DNA of 11,758 bases from Salinibacterium sp. (GTDB lineage Bacteria; Actinomycetota; Actinomycetes; Actinomycetales; Microbacteriaceae), in assembly GCA_004297555.1 (NCBI GenBank), contig SCSV01000237.1:1-11758 (forward strand). Direction: 5' to 3'. Positions 1 to 7,542 of this stretch are shown one piece after another. The notes below the pieces were generated by a model. The model ran no database searches, was not told the DNA's origin, and saw only the letters and a list, made by a program, of their open reading frames with translations. The position numbers and the translations under genes are program-made. Each line of letters starts with the position of its first letter. Positions within the stretch are counted from its first letter, which is position 1.

Positions 1-1
1 C

Positions 2-1771
2 GTGCCCGGTCCCGACCTGCCGACCGGCGGCACGATCATCGGCCTCGACGGCATCAAGGATGCCTACGCCACGGGCCGCGGTGCGTTCAAGACTCGCGCA
101 CGCGTCTCGGTAGAGCCGATCTCGGCGCGCAAGACCGGCCTCGTCGTCACCGAGTTGCCGTACTTGGTCGGCCCGGAGCGCGTCATCGAGAAGATCAAAG
201 ACGGCGTCAATTCCAAGAAGATCGTGGGCATCTCGGATGTCACGGACCTCACCGATCGCAAGCACGGCCTGCGTCTCGTGATCGGTATCAAGACCGGATT
301 CAGCCCGGATGCCGTGCTTGAGCAGCTCTATCGCCTCACCCCGCTCGAAGACAACTTCTCCATCAACAACGTCGCCCTCGTCGGCGGCGGACCGCGCACC
401 CTGGGCCTGCGTGAACTGTTGCAGGTGTACCTCGACCACCGGCTGGACGTGGTGCGCCGGCGCAGCGCATTCCGGCTCGCGCGTCGCCGCGAACGGCTGC
501 ATCTCGTCGACGGCCTGCTCATTGCGATCCTCGACATCGACGAGGTCATCCAGGTCATCCGGCAGAGCGACGACAGCGAGCAAGCCCGCACCCGGCTCAT
601 CGACGTGTTCGACCTCAGCCAGCTGCAGGCCGAGTACATCCTCGAACTGCGCTTGCGCCGACTCACCAAGTTCAGCCGCATCGAGCTCGAGGCCGAGGCC
701 GAGAAGCTACGCGCCGAGATCGAGTATCTCGAGGGCATCCTCGCCGACCCGGCTCGCGTGCGCCAGCTAGTCTCGGACGAGCTCGAGGAGGTCGCCGAGA
801 ACTTCGGCACCCCGCGCCGCACCCTGCTGACCGAGGCGCCGGAGAATGGCGCGCCGACCTCGCGCAAAGCCACGGTGGCGCTGGAGATTCCGGATGCCCC
901 GTGCGAGGTGCTCCTCTCGACGACGGGCCGCGCCATCCGCGTGCACCTGGACGGGGACGCACCAACCCCGGAACGGCGCCGCTCCAAGCACGACGCGATC
1001 CGCTCGCGCGTCGTGACGACGAGCCACACGACGATCGGGGCGATCACGAACCTGGGGCGGCTCATCCGCTTCACGCCCACCGACCTGCCGAGCGTGCCCG
1101 CCAACTCGATCCAGCTCGCCGCTGGCGCAAAGATTGCGGACTACCTCGCGATAGGCAGCAAGGAGCGCGTGCTCGCGCTCGTCTCACTCGATTCGGATCA
1201 ACCGATAGCCCTCGGCACTCGGCTCGGTGTCGTCAAGCGCGTCACGCCCGGCGGCTACCCGCCCAAGCCTGACTTCGAAGTGATCGCGCTGAAGCCGCAT
1301 GACGAGGTAGTCGGCGCGGCTCACGCGGGCGACGACGATGAGCTCGTCTTTGTCACCGCCGATGCGCAGCTGCTGCACTTCGCTGCGAGCGCGGTCCGGC
1401 CCCAAGGCATTTCCGCTGGTGGAATGGCGGGCATCAACCTCGCCCCGAAGTCCGCAGTGATCTATTTCGGCGCGCTGCCGCCTTCGACCGAGGCGGTTGT
1501 AGCGACAGTTTCCGAGTCAGGGTCCGCGCTCCGCGCGAAGCTCTCGCCGCTCACCGAGTTCCCTGGAAAGGGCCGCGCAACGGGTGGTGTGCGGGCACAC
1601 AGCTTCCTCAAGGGCGAGAGCGCCCTCGCGCTCGCTTGGGTCGGCCCGGCGCCGGCCCTCGCCGTGGCGGCCGATGGCGCCGCGCGTGCGCTTCCGGATG
1701 CCACCTCGAAGCGCGACGCCTCGGGCACCCCGCTCGACGGCCCCATCGCCTCGATCGGCGAGCAGATTTAG
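2..1771 (+). CDS. parC: DNA topoisomerase IV subunit A (ParC/GyrA family), 5'-truncated
   Basis: Subunit A of a type IIA topoisomerase, which cuts and rejoins DNA during decatenation and supercoil control. The gene enters from the left edge, so the catalytic-tyrosine part is outside; 589 residues are visible. The first residues carry the GPDLPTGG and AYATGRGAFKTRAR motifs typical of GyrA/ParC. Residues of about 140-250 form the long helical dimerisation segment (YLDHRLDVVRRR, then a Glu/Arg-rich coiled coil). From about 290 onward is a beta-propeller-like C-terminal DNA-wrapping domain. A degenerate GyrA-box-like stretch (FPGKGRATGGVR, about 520-532) is closer to ParC than to the strict QRRGGKG of gyrase. 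Pairing with a convergent ParE next door and sigA nearby favours topoisomerase IV over gyrase. The TAG stop directly abuts the parE stop on the other strand. Confidence 0.9.
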   Translation: MPGPDLPTGGTIIGLDGIKDAYATGRGAFKTRARVSVEPISARKTGLVVTELPYLVGPERVIEKIKDGVNSKKIVGISDVTDLTDRKHGLRLVIGIKTGFSPDAVLEQLYRLTPLEDNFSINNVALVGGGPRTLGLRELLQVYLDHRLDVVRRRSAFRLARRRERLHLVDGLLIAILDIDEVIQVIRQSDDSEQARTRLIDVFDLSQLQAEYILELRLRRLTKFSRIELEAEAEKLRAEIEYLEGILADPARVRQLVSDELEEVAENFGTPRRTLLTEAPENGAPTSRKATVALEIPDAPCEVLLSTTGRAIRVHLDGDAPTPERRRSKHDAIRSRVVTTSHTTIGAITNLGRLIRFTPTDLPSVPANSIQLAAGAKIADYLAIGSKERVLALVSLDSDQPIALGTRLGVVKRVTPGGYPPKPDFEVIALKPHDEVVGAAHAGDDDELVFVTADAQLLHFAASAVRPQGISAGGMAGINLAPKSAVIYFGALPPSTEAVVATVSESGSALRAKLSPLTEFPGKGRATGGVRAHSFLKGESALALAWVGPAPALAVAADGAARALPDATSKRDASGTPLDGPIASIGEQI

Positions 1772-3871
1772 CTAGACGTCGATGCGGCCGCGGTCGAGGC
1801 CGTCGCCGGCGATGATGAACTCCTTGCGAGGGGCGACGTCGTTGCCCATGAGCAGTTCGAAGACCTTCGATGCTTCTTCGGCGCGCTCGGCGTCCGCGAT
1901 CGTGATGCGGCGCAGAGTCCGGTGCCGCCGGTCCATGGTCGTGGTGGCGAGCTGGTCGGCATCCATCTCACCGAGTCCCTTGTAGCGCTGGATCGGGTCT
2001 TGGTAGCGCTTGTTCGAGCGCTTCAGGCCAGCGAGCACCCCGGCGAGTTCCTGCTCGGAGTAGGTGTAGATCGTGTCGTTCGGTTTGGTGCCCGGGTTCT
2101 GCACGACCACGCGGTGCAGTGGCGGTACCGCGGCGTAGACACGGCCATCCCGAATCATCTCGGGCATGTAGCGGAAGAAGAGGGTGAGCAGCAGGGTGCG
2201 GATGTGGGCGCCGTCGACGTCCGCGTCGCTCATGATGATGACCTTGCCGTAGCGGGCCTGGCTGAGGTCGAAGCTGCGGCCGGAGCCCGCGCCGATCACC
2301 TGGATGATCGAGGCGCACTCGGCGTTCGAGAGCATGTCGGAGACGGATGCCTTCTGCACGTTGAGGATCTTGCCGCGAATCGGCAGTAGGGCCTGGTGCT
2401 CGCTGTCGCGCGCGAGTTTCGCGGTGCCGAGCGCGGAGTCGCCCTCGACGATGAACAGCTCGCTCGTGGCCACATCGTTGGAGCGGCAGTCGACGAGCTT
2501 CGCGGGCAGCGAGGAGCTTTCGAGCGCGTTCTTGCGGCGCTGGGTCTCTTTGTGTGCGCGAGCGGAGACGCGCGACTTCATCTCGGCGACGATCTTGTCG
2601 AGCACGAGCGCCGACTGGGACTTGTCGTCGCGCTTGGTGGAGGCGAAGCGCTCGGCCATCGCCTTGGCGATGACGTTCGCGACGATCGTGCGCACGGCGG
2701 GCGTGCCGAGGATCTCCTTGGTCTGCCCCTCGAACTGCGGCTCCGGCAGTCGCACGGTGAGCACCGCGGTGAGGCCGGCAAGGATGTCGTCCTTCTCGAG
2801 CTTCTCGGTGCTGTTCGCCGAGACCTTGAGGCGGCGGGCATTCTGGTCGACTTGGGCGCGCAAGAACTTGAGCATCGCCTGTTCGAAGCCGGTCTGGTGG
2901 GTGCCGCCCTTCGGGGTGGCGATGATGTTCACGAATGACTTCATGACCGTGTCGTAGCCAGTGCCCCAGCGCAGCGCGACATCCACGTCGCATTCCCGCG
3001 TGAGCTCGGTGGGCATCATCGCGCCGGTCGGCTGCAGCACGGGCACGGTCTCGGTGAAGCTGCCGGAACCCGTCAAGCGCCAGGTGTCGGTGATGGGGGC
3101 ATCCGGAGCAAGGTGTTCGACGAATTCGGAGATGCCGCCGTCGAAGTGGAAGGTCTCGCGCAGGTTCTCGGATGCGATGTCGAGGGTGAGGCCGGGCACG
3201 AGGAACGCGGTCTGCCGCAGCCGGTCGAGCAGCTCCTCGGTCTGGAAGGTGGCGCCCTTGGTGAAGATCTGCCGGTCGGCCCAGTAGCGCACGCGCGTGC
3301 CAGTGACGCCCTTCGCGACCTTGCCAATGACCCGCAGTTCGCTGCCCGAGGTGAACGGCGTGAACGGGCCATCCGGGGTCGGCTCGCCGCCGTTTTGAGA
3401 AGCACCGTCCGCGAAGATGCCCGGCTCGCCCCTATGGAACGACATGGCCCAGGTCTTGCCATCGCGGTCGACTTCGACGTCGAGCCGCTCCGAGAGAGCG
3501 TTGACGACGGATGCCCCGACACCATGCAATCCGCCGGATGCGGCGTACGAGCCGGAGCCGAACTTGCCGCCCGCATGCAGCTTGGTGAAGACGACCTCGA
3601 CTCCGGAGAGCCCGGTCTTGGGCTCGATATCGACCGGGATGCCGCGGGCTTGGTCGCGCACTTCGACGCTGTCGTCCGCGTGCAGAATGACGCTGATGTG
3701 CGAACCGTGGCCACCGAGCGCCTCATCGACGGAGTTGTCGATGATCTCCCAGAGGCAGTGCATCAGGCCGCGGGAATCGGTGGAGCCGACGTACATCCCG
3801 GGCCGTTTGCGCACCGCTTCGAGGCCTTCGAGCACCGACAAATGGCGGGCTGAGTAGTCCGCGCTCGACAT
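1772..3871 (-). CDS. parE: DNA topoisomerase IV subunit B (ParE/GyrB family)
   Basis: ATPase subunit of the type IIA topoisomerase, partner of the neighbouring subunit A. It has 699 residues, a normal length. The N-terminal GHKL ATPase shows EIIDNSVDEA (Glu42 probable catalytic base, Asn46 Mg-binding), DQARGIPV (Asp73) and the glycine-rich ATP lid GGLHGVGASVVNALS. The TOPRIM domain shows IVEGDSALG (about Glu476; many homologues have EGDSAGG), LLPIRGKILNV and SDADVDGAHIRTLL. The C-terminal RYKGLGEMDADQL motif is present. The ATG at 3871 is preceded by a strong AAGGAG Shine-Dalgarno at about 6 nt. The gene is convergent with parC with zero intergenic bases, unlike the co-directional parE-parC order of many bacteria. 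A likely promoter is in the divergent region upstream. Confidence 0.95.
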   Translation of the reverse strand: MSSADYSARHLSVLEGLEAVRKRPGMYVGSTDSRGLMHCLWEIIDNSVDEALGGHGSHISVILHADDSVEVRDQARGIPVDIEPKTGLSGVEVVFTKLHAGGKFGSGSYAASGGLHGVGASVVNALSERLDVEVDRDGKTWAMSFHRGEPGIFADGASQNGGEPTPDGPFTPFTSGSELRVIGKVAKGVTGTRVRYWADRQIFTKGATFQTEELLDRLRQTAFLVPGLTLDIASENLRETFHFDGGISEFVEHLAPDAPITDTWRLTGSGSFTETVPVLQPTGAMMPTELTRECDVDVALRWGTGYDTVMKSFVNIIATPKGGTHQTGFEQAMLKFLRAQVDQNARRLKVSANSTEKLEKDDILAGLTAVLTVRLPEPQFEGQTKEILGTPAVRTIVANVIAKAMAERFASTKRDDKSQSALVLDKIVAEMKSRVSARAHKETQRRKNALESSSLPAKLVDCRSNDVATSELFIVEGDSALGTAKLARDSEHQALLPIRGKILNVQKASVSDMLSNAECASIIQVIGAGSGRSFDLSQARYGKVIIMSDADVDGAHIRTLLLTLFFRYMPEMIRDGRVYAAVPPLHRVVVQNPGTKPNDTIYTYSEQELAGVLAGLKRSNKRYQDPIQRYKGLGEMDADQLATTTMDRRHRTLRRITIADAERAEEASKVFELLMGNDVAPRKEFIIAGDGLDRGRIDV

Positions 3872-4074
3872 GTGTACTCCTTGGATTGCTGGCAGATTAA
3901 GTGGCCGTACCGCCCTCCACCCTACGGTCGACTGGCCCCCGAAAAGGTTCCGACACCCTCCACCAGCTTTGGGGGTACGCGCTCAGCGAAATGCCTCGCA
4001 AAAGACGCCCATCTGTAACATGGCCGTGCTTGTATTGAGGTACGGATTTCACCACAGCACGTTAGGAGCCGCAC
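3872..4074. promoter_or_regulatory. Divergent promoter region between parE and the DUF7455/racemase operon
   Basis: This 203-bp gap separates two divergent transcription units, so it should hold both promoters. On the minus strand a TAGGGT hexamer (plus-strand ACCCTA, 3919-3924) resembles an actinobacterial sigma-A -10 and would give a parE leader of roughly 40 nt; no convincing -35 is seen. On the plus strand no clear -10/-35 pair was found, but an AGGAG ribosome site at 4064-4068 sits 6 nt before the ATG at 4075. The promoter boxes are tentative; the ribosome sites are secure. Confidence 0.45.
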
Positions 4075-4305
4075 ATGTCTCAGTTCACAACCGAGAGCAG
4101 CGCCATCGACGAGCTGGACTACGCCCTCACCGCCCTCGACCGCTGCGACAGCTGTGGCGCTCAGGCGTACATTCGCGTCACCCTCCACAACGGCGACCTC
4201 CTGTTCTGCGCGCACCACGGTGCGAAGTTCAAGGACAAGCTGTTCCCGACCGCGCTGAACTGGCACGACGAGTCGGCCCGTCTGCTCGACGTCGTTCCTG
4301 ACTAA
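4075..4305 (+). CDS. DUF7455-type small zinc-binding protein
   Basis: A 76-residue cytoplasmic protein without signal peptide or membrane segment. It has a compact CDSCG (Cys24, Cys27) followed about 18 residues later by CAHHG (Cys45, His48), a plausible CxxC...CxxH zinc site. This architecture matches the short actinobacterial proteins grouped as DUF7455, often found near topoisomerase IV and sigA genes. Its biochemical role is unknown to me. It has a good AGGAG ribosome site and is first in an apparent operon with the two racemase-family genes. The next gene starts only 15 nt after its TAA and in the same reading frame. An RNA-polymerase- or nucleic-acid-associated role is possible, but nothing in the sequence proves it. 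Confidence 0.88.
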   Translation: MSQFTTESSAIDELDYALTALDRCDSCGAQAYIRVTLHNGDLLFCAHHGAKFKDKLFPTALNWHDESARLLDVVPD

Positions 4306-4320
4306 CGCAGCGCCGCGCTG

Positions 4321-5016
4321 GTGAACGGCGGTTCGACCGCGGGGGTGCGCCGCACGGCGCATATTGATCTTTCGGCCTTCCGGCACAATCTTGGTGCGCT
4401 GCTGGCGGAGGACGAGAACTTTGTTCTGGATGCCCGAGCCGACGCCTATGGCCACGGTGCCGCACACCTCATTCCGGTAGCACTGCTTGCGGGGGTGTCG
4501 ACAATTCGCGTGTCCGCGAATCAGGCCTCCATCCCGGGGATCAAGCGCTCGTTCCTTATGACGGTGCCCTCGGTTCGGCGCAACCTGGTCGGTGCTTGGG
4601 CCTACGGTCTCGAGGGCAACGCGACCCCGGTGATGACCCTGTCCGGCGAGGTCGTGGCGGTAAAGCGGGCGTCGGCAGGTGCCGGGGTCTCCTACGGTTA
4701 CACCCATCGCCTCGAAGAGGACACGACGCTCGCCCTCATCGCTTTGGGGTACGCCGACGGGGTGCCGCGCCTCGCGTCGAACCAGACCTCCGTGCTGTTG
4801 CGCGGCGCCCTGCGCCCGCTCGTGGGTCGCGTGGCGATGGACCAATTCGTGGTGGACTGCGGGTCGTCGACGCCGACGGTGGGCGATGAAGCAGTGTTGT
4901 TCGGGGATGGCGGGCGCGGGCATCCGCTGGCTTCGGACTGGGCCGCGCGAACCCGCCGAAGCGCGCTCGAGTTGACGGCGAACCTCGGCTCGCGGGTTGC
5001 GCGGGTGGCGAGGTGA
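4321..5016 (+). CDS. Short alanine-racemase-like protein with intact C-terminal domain and no PLP lysine
   Basis: A 231-residue alanine racemase paralogue, far shorter than the usual 350-390. Residues of about 12-66 match the start of the PLP barrel, but the motif that should read VKANAYGHG is ARADAYGHG, so the PLP-binding lysine is Arg39. About 140 residues of the barrel are then missing, including the stretches that carry Lys129, Arg136, His166 and Arg219 in the Geobacillus enzyme. The C-terminal beta domain is complete: VSYGYTH (Tyr125, equivalent of catalytic Tyr265'), GYADGVPR (Tyr144) and GRVAMDQ (Met173-Asp174). These are the residues that in canonical dimers enter the partner subunit's active site. 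The GTG start is the first possible after the in-frame TAA of the preceding gene; its ribosome site is weak. The stop overlaps the next start (GTGA), suggesting translational coupling. No internal frameshift or stop is seen, so this is unlikely to be debris. It probably works with the following protein. Confidence 0.85.
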   Translation: MNGGSTAGVRRTAHIDLSAFRHNLGALLAEDENFVLDARADAYGHGAAHLIPVALLAGVSTIRVSANQASIPGIKRSFLMTVPSVRRNLVGAWAYGLEGNATPVMTLSGEVVAVKRASAGAGVSYGYTHRLEEDTTLALIALGYADGVPRLASNQTSVLLRGALRPLVGRVAMDQFVVDCGSSTPTVGDEAVLFGDGGRGHPLASDWAARTRRSALELTANLGSRVARVAR

Positions 5017-6077
5017 GCGCGGGCATCGGAAGCGCGACTGCGCGAATCGAGATCGACCTTGGGGCGTTCCGGCACAACGTGCAGCAGCTCTCGCAACTGG
5101 TCGCCCCGGCACGCACCATGCTCGCGGTGAAGGCGAACGCCTATGGCCACGGGCTCGTGCCGCTGGCTCGCGCCGCCCTGGAGTCCGGCGCCGATTCGCT
5201 TGCAGTGCTGGAGGTTCCCACTGGGCTTGCTCTTCGTACCGCGGGTGTCACGGCGCCGCTGTTCGCCTGGTTGCACGGCGTTTCGACCGACTTCGCCGCG
5301 GCGATCGAGGCCGACATCGAGCTTGGGGTTTCAGCCCAATGGCAACTCGACGCGATTGTGGCCGCCGCGGGAGAGAAACCGGCGCGGGTGCACCTCAAGG
5401 TCGACACCGGGCTGAACCGCAACGGGGCAAGCGCCGCGGAGTGGCCCGGCCTAGTTCGCTCCGCCCTCGCCGCCGAAACCTCGGGCGCCGTCGTCGTGGC
5501 GGCGATCTGGTCGCACCTGGCCGACGCCTCTCCCGAAGATGACGCGGATGCCCTCGCCCGCTTCCGCGAGGCCGTCGCGGTCGCCGCGTCCCTCGGTTGC
5601 CACCCACCACTACTGCACCTCGCGGCTAGCTCCGCAGGAATCCGGATGCCCGAAGCCCGCCTCGACCTCGTGCGTTTCGGTATCGCGGCCTACGGCATCT
5701 CTCCCTTCGACGACCATTCCGGCCGCGACCTCGGGCTGCGGCCGGTCATGGCCCTGCGCGCGCCGGTGGTATCACTTGAGGACGGCGTCGCGACGATCGC
5801 GGTGGGCAGCGGCGACGGCGTCCAGGTGCCCGCAATCGGCAGTGCCGAGGTGGGGATCTGGGGCAAGCGGCATCCGATTCTGAGCATGACCATCGACTCG
5901 ATCACGATCGATGTCGCGCATTCGATGGTCGCCATCGGCGACGAGGTGACCCTCTTCGGCCCGGGCTCCGACGGTGCGCCAACGGCCGAGGAGTGGGCGG
6001 CGTGGGGCGACACGATCGGCGACGAGATCGTCGCCCGTGCGAGCGAGCGGCTGCCGCGGGTTTACCTCGAAACCTAA
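5013..6077 (+). CDS. alr: Alanine racemase family protein with intact PLP barrel but degenerate C-terminal domain
   Basis: A 354-residue fold-type III PLP racemase homologue. The barrel is well kept: AVKANAYGHG gives PLP lysine Lys40 and Tyr44, HLKVDTGLNRNG gives Lys129 and Arg136, WSHLADA gives His168, AASSAGIR gives the Ser segment, and LVRFGIAAYG gives Arg221. The C-terminal domain is altered. Between VVSLEDG and GSGDG about 19 residues are missing relative to the upstream paralogue, removing the VSYG catalytic tyrosine. GYADG is replaced by GSGDG (Ser266) and MDQ by IDS (294-296). Alone, this protein should not form a standard two-base Lys/Tyr site. It starts at GTG inside the upstream stop (GTGA overlap), so the two proteins are probably made together. 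The likely role is amino-acid racemisation for peptidoglycan precursors as a heterodimer with the upstream protein. Alanine as substrate is inferred from family only. Confidence 0.88.
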   Translation: MSAGIGSATARIEIDLGAFRHNVQQLSQLVAPARTMLAVKANAYGHGLVPLARAALESGADSLAVLEVPTGLALRTAGVTAPLFAWLHGVSTDFAAAIEADIELGVSAQWQLDAIVAAAGEKPARVHLKVDTGLNRNGASAAEWPGLVRSALAAETSGAVVVAAIWSHLADASPEDDADALARFREAVAVAASLGCHPPLLHLAASSAGIRMPEARLDLVRFGIAAYGISPFDDHSGRDLGLRPVMALRAPVVSLEDGVATIAVGSGDGVQVPAIGSAEVGIWGKRHPILSMTIDSITIDVAHSMVAIGDEVTLFGPGSDGAPTAEEWAAWGDTIGDEIVARASERLPRVYLET

Positions 6078-6079
6078 CG

Positions 6080-6105
6080 AAATATCGGCACCCCTACCGA
6101 TGTTT
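6080..6105 (+). terminator. Terminator-like hairpin after the racemase operon
   Basis: An inverted repeat begins 3 nt after the racemase stop: AAATATCGG (6080-6088) pairs with CCGATGTTT (6097-6105), including one G-T wobble, around an 8-nt loop. It ends in a short T-rich tract rather than a long T-run, so it is a moderate intrinsic-terminator candidate. Its position at the end of an operon, before a new promoter, supports the call. Confidence 0.45.
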
Positions 6106-6133
6106 GGACGTCACGTCAGTCAGGCTCGTCTAC

Positions 6134-6163
6134 CCCCTATACTTGGGGCACCGACCCCCAGGG
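6134..6163 (+). promoter_or_regulatory. Candidate -10 with G/C-block inverted repeats before the lectin gene
   Basis: TATACT at 6138-6143 is a near-consensus -10 lying 26 nt before the ATG at 6170. It is flanked by CCCC (6134-6137) and GGGG (6145-6148). TGGGG (6144-6148) also pairs with CCCCA (6156-6160), giving mutually exclusive hairpins in the leader. No good -35 at 16-18 nt was found, which hints at activator dependence. An AGGG at 6160-6163 is the only ribosome-site-like sequence. Confidence 0.35.
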
Positions 6164-6169
6164 ATGTGA

Positions 6170-7534
6170 ATGAAACGAGCAGTCGCACGTCCCGTTACTG
6201 GCGCGATCGCCCTCGCACTCGCCTATGCCCTGTTGGTTGCTGTGCCGGCGTCTGCCGCTGTTGTCGTTCTCGATAGCCAGACATTCCGGGGTGTGACCAC
6301 ACCGAATGGCGACTGGCTTTCTGGTGGCAGTCATGTGCCGTGCCTTACCGCAGGTACCGGTGCACCGGCCGGGTCGCTACCGAGCTGTGGCTTTGACGAA
6401 GCAGCGGGCACGGGAGTGCTGCGCTTGACCGACGACTACGTGCAAACCGCATACGTCATTCGCGACTCACCGATCGATACGAGCCGCGGCCTGGAAATCA
6501 GCTTCAAGTCCTACCAATACGACGGCGGTGGCGATGGCATGTTGTTCATGCTCATCGATGGTTCGGTCACCCCCTCGGCACCGGGATACTCGGGAGCTGC
6601 ACTGGGATACGCGAGCTACGGCGGAAACCCCGGTATCGCCGGTGGCTACGTGGGTCTTGCCTTCGACGTGTATGGCGGTTTCGCCGCCCCAGGAGTGGGA
6701 ACCGGCGACGGATACGTCGGGGGCAACGCCATCACGGTCCGCGGAAGCGAAGCTACCGACTACCAGTTCATCTCAGCACACAACGCAACGGGCCCCTTGG
6801 CCGTTGGCTCCAGCCGGGCGGGTGCCGAGCGCGACGTGCTCATCACGATCAGTAGCCAGAACATCTTGTCTTTGGCAATCAACTATGGGTCGGGTTTCGT
6901 GACGGAGATCAGTGGACTTGACCTCAACACCGTCAACGGCGCTGGTAGCCTGCCTGCCACACTCAAGCTGGGTTTCTCAGCCGGTACGGGCGGAGCACGA
7001 CTTACCCAAGAGATTCAAGATTTTGAAATCGACACCCTTGCGCCAGACCTCAGTGCGAATATCCTCCCCGGCACTGTTAACCCTGATACTGGAAAAGGCT
7101 CTTTCCGCATTGGCGTTGACGACGACGCTTCGGATGGCTCGACGAATGACGTTGTCACGGCGACGAGCACGCTGCCAGCCGGCATCACCCCACTTTCGGC
7201 GAGTGGCACCGGATGGAGTTGCAACATCGTTGCCCAACTCGTGACGTGCACGCGGCCTGGTACCGGCGCTGACCGACTCGACGCTGGTGAGTCATACCCG
7301 CGCATTCGTGTGAACATCAAAGTCGCTGACCTGTCGGTCTTGCCCGCGAGTGTCAGTGCGTCAGTAGCGACCGCCACCGATGCGGATGCGACCAATGACG
7401 CAAACACGGGCCTGCTCACGTTGGCCGTGGCGCTTGCGGCGACCGGCGGGAGCGCGTTACCGTGGGTCCTTCTTGGGGCTATCGCCGCCGTCGTGATCGG
7501 CATCGCACTGGTCGTTCGGCGCCGCTGGGCCTAG
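6170..7534 (+). CDS. Secreted lectin-like surface protein with DUF11-like domain and LAATG sortase tail
   Basis: A 454-residue predicted surface protein. Residues 1-29 form a signal peptide (MKRAVARP, hydrophobic core, ASA before the likely cleavage). Residues of about 30-295 resemble an L-type lectin/concanavalin-like beta sandwich, with the pattern ISFKSYQYDGGGDGMLFMLIDG-like strand then GLAFDVYGGF. Residues of about 300-415 look like a DUF11-type immunoglobulin-like repeat: LPAGITPLSASGTGWSC followed by VTC and an AGESYP turn, with two cysteines that may form a disulfide. The tail has LAATG (422-426), a hydrophobic helix and RRRW, fitting the LAXTG class-E sortase signal of high-GC actinobacteria. 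It probably binds a carbohydrate at the wall, but no ligand can be named. By eye its base composition is less GC-rich than its neighbours, and it sits between two wall-enzyme pairs, so it may be a later insertion. Its stop lies 8 nt from the convergent gatD-like stop. Confidence 0.82.
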   Translation: MKRAVARPVTGAIALALAYALLVAVPASAAVVVLDSQTFRGVTTPNGDWLSGGSHVPCLTAGTGAPAGSLPSCGFDEAAGTGVLRLTDDYVQTAYVIRDSPIDTSRGLEISFKSYQYDGGGDGMLFMLIDGSVTPSAPGYSGAALGYASYGGNPGIAGGYVGLAFDVYGGFAAPGVGTGDGYVGGNAITVRGSEATDYQFISAHNATGPLAVGSSRAGAERDVLITISSQNILSLAINYGSGFVTEISGLDLNTVNGAGSLPATLKLGFSAGTGGARLTQEIQDFEIDTLAPDLSANILPGTVNPDTGKGSFRIGVDDDASDGSTNDVVTATSTLPAGITPLSASGTGWSCNIVAQLVTCTRPGTGADRLDAGESYPRIRVNIKVADLSVLPASVSASVATATDADATNDANTGLLTLAVALAATGGSALPWVLLGAIAAVVIGIALVVRRRWA

Positions 7535-7542
7535 CTACCGGG

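Noticed and set aside
4321..5016. The short racemase gene as a pseudogene fragment
   Set aside because: No frameshift or stop, a complete C-terminal domain, a translational overlap with the next gene, and losses exactly complementary to the partner all argue for a functional gene, though decay is not formally excluded.
3922..5112. Minus-strand open frame (396 codons) opposite DUF7455 and the short racemase gene
   Set aside because: Arg/His-rich shadow frame with no motifs; the plus-strand genes are clearly real.
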